From Brasenia schreberi (taxonomy: Eukaryota; Streptophyta; Magnoliopsida; Nymphaeales; Cabombaceae), in assembly GCA_036023115.1 (NCBI GenBank), contig JAYKKT010000074.1, forward strand, positions 8,206,501-8,270,500: a stretch of DNA of 64,000 bases, in the 5' to 3' direction. The notes below the pieces were generated by a model, which saw only the letters and a list, made by a program, of their open reading frames with translations, did not search any database and had not been told where the DNA came from. The translations under genes were made by a program, and so were the position numbers. Of this stretch, positions 59,951 through 64,000 are shown piece by piece; position 1 is the stretch's first letter; every line of letters begins with the position of its first letter.

Positions 59951-62949
59951 TCTCCCACAAAGTCCTTAAAGTGTAAAAGTGCCCTCCCAAACAACCATCA
60001 CACTATTCTTTCAGTAATGGTACCTTTTTCTCTCTAAAACTTTATTAATATATGATTTTACGAGACAAACCCAACAATCCAAGTGATCTATCCCGGAATA
60101 TTTCTATTCCGATCACATAGTTTGCCTCTCCCATATCTTTCATTTCAAAGTTGTTAGAGAGAAAATTCTTAGTCTCACTTAATAGACCAAGATCATTAGT
60201 TGCAAGTAAGATATCATCAACATACAGAATCAAAAATATAAACTTACTCCCACTGACCTTCAGGATATATACACCGATCAACAAGTGTTTTCCTTAAATC
60301 CAAAGGACATAATAGTATCATTGAACTTGAGATACCATTGTCGGGAAGCTTGTTTAAGTCCGTATATTGATCTCTTAAGTTTACACACCATGTGTTCCTT
60401 TCCTTTCCTATGAACCCCATTGGTTGATCCATATAAACATCTTCCTCTAAATTCCCATTTAGAAAGGCAGTTTTCACATCCATTTGATCATAGGTTGCCA
60501 TGAGAAATCACGCTTAGTCTTAAAGGTCCATTTATTTACACCAACTCTCTTGCAACCTTCGGGTAATTCCACAAGGTCCCAAACTTATACACCATTCTTG
60601 TTCCATTGATTTAAGCTCATCTTTCATGGCATCTAACCATTTATCAACATTATCACTATTAATGGCTTATGAAAATGAAACCGGATCATTATCATTAATT
60701 CCTAAGTCATTTCTAGACTCTTGTAGATATACCACATAATCATTCGAAATAGGCGATCTCTTTTCTCTTTGGGATCTTCTTAATACTATTTCTTGTGGTT
60801 GTTCTACTATAGTTCATTATTAACCTCGGGATCATTAATTTGTTGTTCTTCTTGATTATTATTGGTTCAAACAATATGAGGAACAACAACTTAAGTAGTA
60901 GAGACACAAGTCAAAGGAACTTGTATTCTAACTTCCTTAATCTCCACATTTTGAAACTTCACTCCCACTTTGGTTTCACCATTCTCAATGAACCTAGCAT
61001 TTTCAGTTTCAACAATTCTTGTACTATGGGTAGGACGGTAAATCTATACCAGAATAAAATTATACTCTTTAGACTACGGATAACCAATGAAATATCCCTT
61101 GATTGTTCTTGCATCCGTTTCTTTTCATGTGGATTATAAATCCTAATTATTTACTGGACAACCCCAAACATACACAGTGTGCCTTAAACTAGGTTTCTAC
61201 CATCCACAGAGTTCAAATGGTGTCTTTGGCTGCACTTACTAGGAACCAGTTTGTTTACAAACACATGTGATTTTTAAGGCATACATCCTGATGATAAGGG
61301 TAAAGACATGTTACTTAACATACTTTCCTAACCATATCCATTAAGGTTTGTTACTTTCGATACACCATTTTGTTGTGGTGTACCTAACGTGTGTATTGAG
61401 CACATATGCCACTTTTCTAGGAACTTAGCAAATGGACGGAGTGTTGTCTAGTTTCATCATACCTTTCCGTAATACTCACCACCTCTATCGGACCTAACGA
61501 TTTTCACCTTTTTGTCCAATTGCCTTTCAACTTCATTTATGTAAATTTCTAAGGCATTCAACTTGCTTGTGAGACTTCTCATGCGATTGACTTCTCATGG
61601 TAAATAAGGTACATATCCATAACGTGAATAATCATCAATAAAAGGTGATAAAATACTTTTCTTTCTTTGAAAGAATTGACATCAAAATGGTCCACGTATA
61701 TGGTGTGTGTACTATTTCAAGAAGATGAGTGCTTTTGTGGCACCTTTCTTTGTGTGTTTTGTTTGTTTTCCTTTAATACAATCACACAAATATTAAGATC
61801 AATGAAAATCAAATCTGGAAGAACTTCATTCTTTACTAAGTCTTTCCATTCTTTCTTTGGAAATATGACCCAAACATTTATGCCACAAATAATGCAAAGC
61901 GTTCATTCACTAAACTACGTTTAGTGCCAACATTATGATGCAATGTCGCCAAAGTGTTTGACATATAAATTATCAAGATTCAATTTATATAAACCATCAC
62001 AAAGTATACGAGATCAATCATAAAGGTATGCTTATACAAAATGAAACATCCATTACCAAACCTAAAAGAGTATCCAATGACAACATCAAGTTTAGACAAA
62101 GAAACTAAATTCCTAGAAATATTAGGTACATACAAAGTTTCTAACAAATCTAAATGATGTCTAGTGTCTAGGATCAAGCGATAAGTCTAGCGACACTGAC
62201 TTCCACTAGAACTTTCACTCTATTTCCCATGAAGACAAACTTCTCATTTGGGCTTATGGTTTGGATTGAAAGGAATCCTTGCATCGTATTAGAAATATAT
62301 GAGTTGTACATCCGAGAATCAATTCACCAAGTATTATGTGAAAACTTAGGTTAAATTTGATTCAGAAATATATATAAGCATTAAGCTTACCTTTCTTTTT
62401 GAACCAAGCCTTACGTTTGGGCAATCATCGCGGAAGTGTCAGTTTCCACAGAAATGATGACATTTGTCATTGTTTGATTCTTTTCTTTTGGATCTTATAT
62501 TGCTATGTCTACCATTAGATGATCAAGGGTCATCTTACTCTTCTTATGTTTGAGATCTATGCTGAAACCCTTAAGACTTAGGAAATTTCCCAATAATAGA
62601 CAACAATAAACTTGTCAGAGAGCTCCATCTCGCCTTCCTTCAGACCATGGTATAAAAACTGAAACTTGTGAGCCTGTTCAGTCACAGATTTACTTAAGAA
62701 ACTTGGTCATGAAATTCTTTTCAAGACCGAGGTCTTCAGTAGTGTATTTCTGATACAAGACAACCAACAGATCTTTCGTGGGAAGAACTATATATGTCGA
62801 ATAAAACATTTGATGGTACCAATAAAATTCAACATCAGCACATGGTGTCCTTCCATTCGGCGATTTTATCTGAGATTCTAAGGTCGGTATCATCAGGTTG
62901 AGAACAATCTGACTCGATATACAAATGCAACCCTAATATGGTTAACCAA

Positions 62950-64000
62950 ATTGTCATGCATTGTGCCAACGTTTAAAATGGGGATTGACAAACTTTTTCG
63001 AAATCAAGATCAAGTCGACTTTAGGTTCGAAGGGTAGCAGTCGTAGACATGTTTATTATGAAAAATATTGATTTCTGTAAGATTGTTGACAAAATCCATA
63101 GAAATACATGCATAATAAACCAATATGCAATAAATATAAACATGCCCTACATAACAACAATCGTAGATCCAAAGTATGACATAAACAAATCATACAAAAA
63201 ACAAAAGCAGAAGCAATAATCAGAAGAACTTATTTGTGTGAGTCTCCCTTGCGTACTCGCCTTAGAGAAATCAATGCTCCACTATAAGTATGTATGGGTA
63301 TCTACCCCTTTCTCTCCGGATAAAATACACACAACTCAAAAGACACATACCTCACTTAAAGTCGACATTGATCATGCCTCAGTCACCTATTGCTAGAGGG
63401 AAGGACAACAAGGAGCAGTCACATCGTAGGGAAGACCACGAGCAAAGGGGAGCAAAGAATGGAGGCGAGAGGAGAGAGTGTTACCATAAAAAATGTTTCA
63501 TTATGGAGCTCTAATCACATATTTATAGACTGTGTGTTGGATCGTGGATCGTGGATCCAATCCAAATGACGTACCTCTCCATCTCATAATTGTTCCCGCA
63601 TGAGCACTCTTGACTGTTAGATCAAAAGATTTTCGTACAAAAAGATAAACTAAAGACAAATCCCAAACCAAAACCCAAGCTGAAGCCCAGGCCTGGCCAA
63701 ACGTGCGCGTGCGCACGTGTGGTATACTATGTCCTCCCGAAGCTCTTTGAAATAAGGTTCATGAGATACCTTGTCATGCGTTGGTGCCAGCGTTTAAAAT
63801 GGGGACTAACAAACTTTTCAAAATCAAGATCAAGTCGACTTTAGGTTGAAGGGTAGCAGTCGTAGACATGTTTAATTGTTTATTATGAAAAATACTAATT
63901 TCTGTAAGATTGTTGATAAAATCTATAGAAATACATGCATAATAAACTAATATACAATAAATATAAGCATGCCCTACATAACAACAATCGTAGATCCAAA
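62950..64000 (-). repeat. 5-prime LTR region, tandem copies
   Basis: Leader plus LTR sequence at 62,950-63,770 is followed by the start of a second copy from about 63,774: both contain GCCAACGTTTAAAATGGGGA (or a near variant), GGGTAGCAGTCGTAGACATG and ACATAACAACAATCGTAGAT. The first LTR is cut short of the TG end (about 190 bp missing compared with 59,765-59,950). The second copy leaves the window, so the full structure is not visible. Confidence 0.75.

Larger units (their letters stand above)
58817..64000 (-). mobile_element. Ty1-copia retrotransposon, degraded, runs off edge
   Basis: Minus-strand order from the right: gag relic (62,893-62,690), integrase-leading region (62,177-61,980; NISRNLVSLSKLDV), scattered integrase sequence and reverse transcriptase (60,501-60,045; MDVKTAFLNGNLEEDVYM and YVDDILLATNDLGLL). 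Then a deletion removes RNase H, and TTGTGGGAGA (59,960-59,951), a typical polypurine tract, directly precedes an LTR beginning TGTTGG at 59,950. Frameshifts are frequent. Domain order protease/integrase before RT is copia, not gypsy. Confidence 0.88.

Noticed and set aside
60840..61139. 99-codon plus-strand frame
   Set aside because: Antisense shadow of the copia polyprotein relic.

Overview
The window is nuclear DNA of a flowering plant. Spliced genes have short exons and GT/AG introns. There is a plant WAT1-related (nodulin MtN21/UMAMIT) transporter family, a BED-finger hAT transposon, an RTE LINE, a Ty1-copia retroelement, tRNA-derived SINE-like copies and many long TA/GA microsatellites. 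I cannot name the species from the sequence. No bacterial-style features (operons, CRISPR) are present.

Layout. 1-8,100: repeat-rich, with MITE-like, SINE-like, LTR and RTE-tail fragments, a foldback repeat and two exons of an EF-hand protein. 8,134-15,335: duplication copy A, holding an intact single-exon gene for a multi-pass membrane protein, then in convergent orientation a broken ribosome-biogenesis gene RPF1 whose middle was lost next to a degraded hAT element. 15,400-19,980: no recognisable gene. 19,981-23,423: a complete hAT element with 8-bp target duplications, matching terminal inverted repeats and an uninterrupted 770-aa transposase in three exons. 23,430-27,600: mostly non-coding. 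27,600-28,145: small plant-specific acidic/serine-rich protein. 28,535-36,900: an intact seven-exon WAT1-related transporter gene (minus strand, 375 aa) preceded by a decayed partial copy of the same locus. 40,709-46,233: a second WAT1-related locus, rearranged (exon 4 lies on the opposite strand) and apparently dead. 48,090-48,256: an orphan first exon of a third. 48,800-58,620: duplication copy B, where the membrane-protein gene is dead but RPF1 is complete (11 exons, 363 aa) with an RTE LINE in intron 6. 58,800-64,000: degraded Ty1-copia element with rearranged LTRs, running off the right edge.

The main result is the A/B pair. One convergent two-gene block was duplicated, and each copy then lost the opposite gene: A keeps the membrane protein, B keeps RPF1. 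The hAT relic in A marks the edge of the deletion that removed RPF1 exons 4-6 and part of exon 3. The intact hAT element at 19,981 belongs to the same family as that relic and looks structurally capable of autonomous movement.
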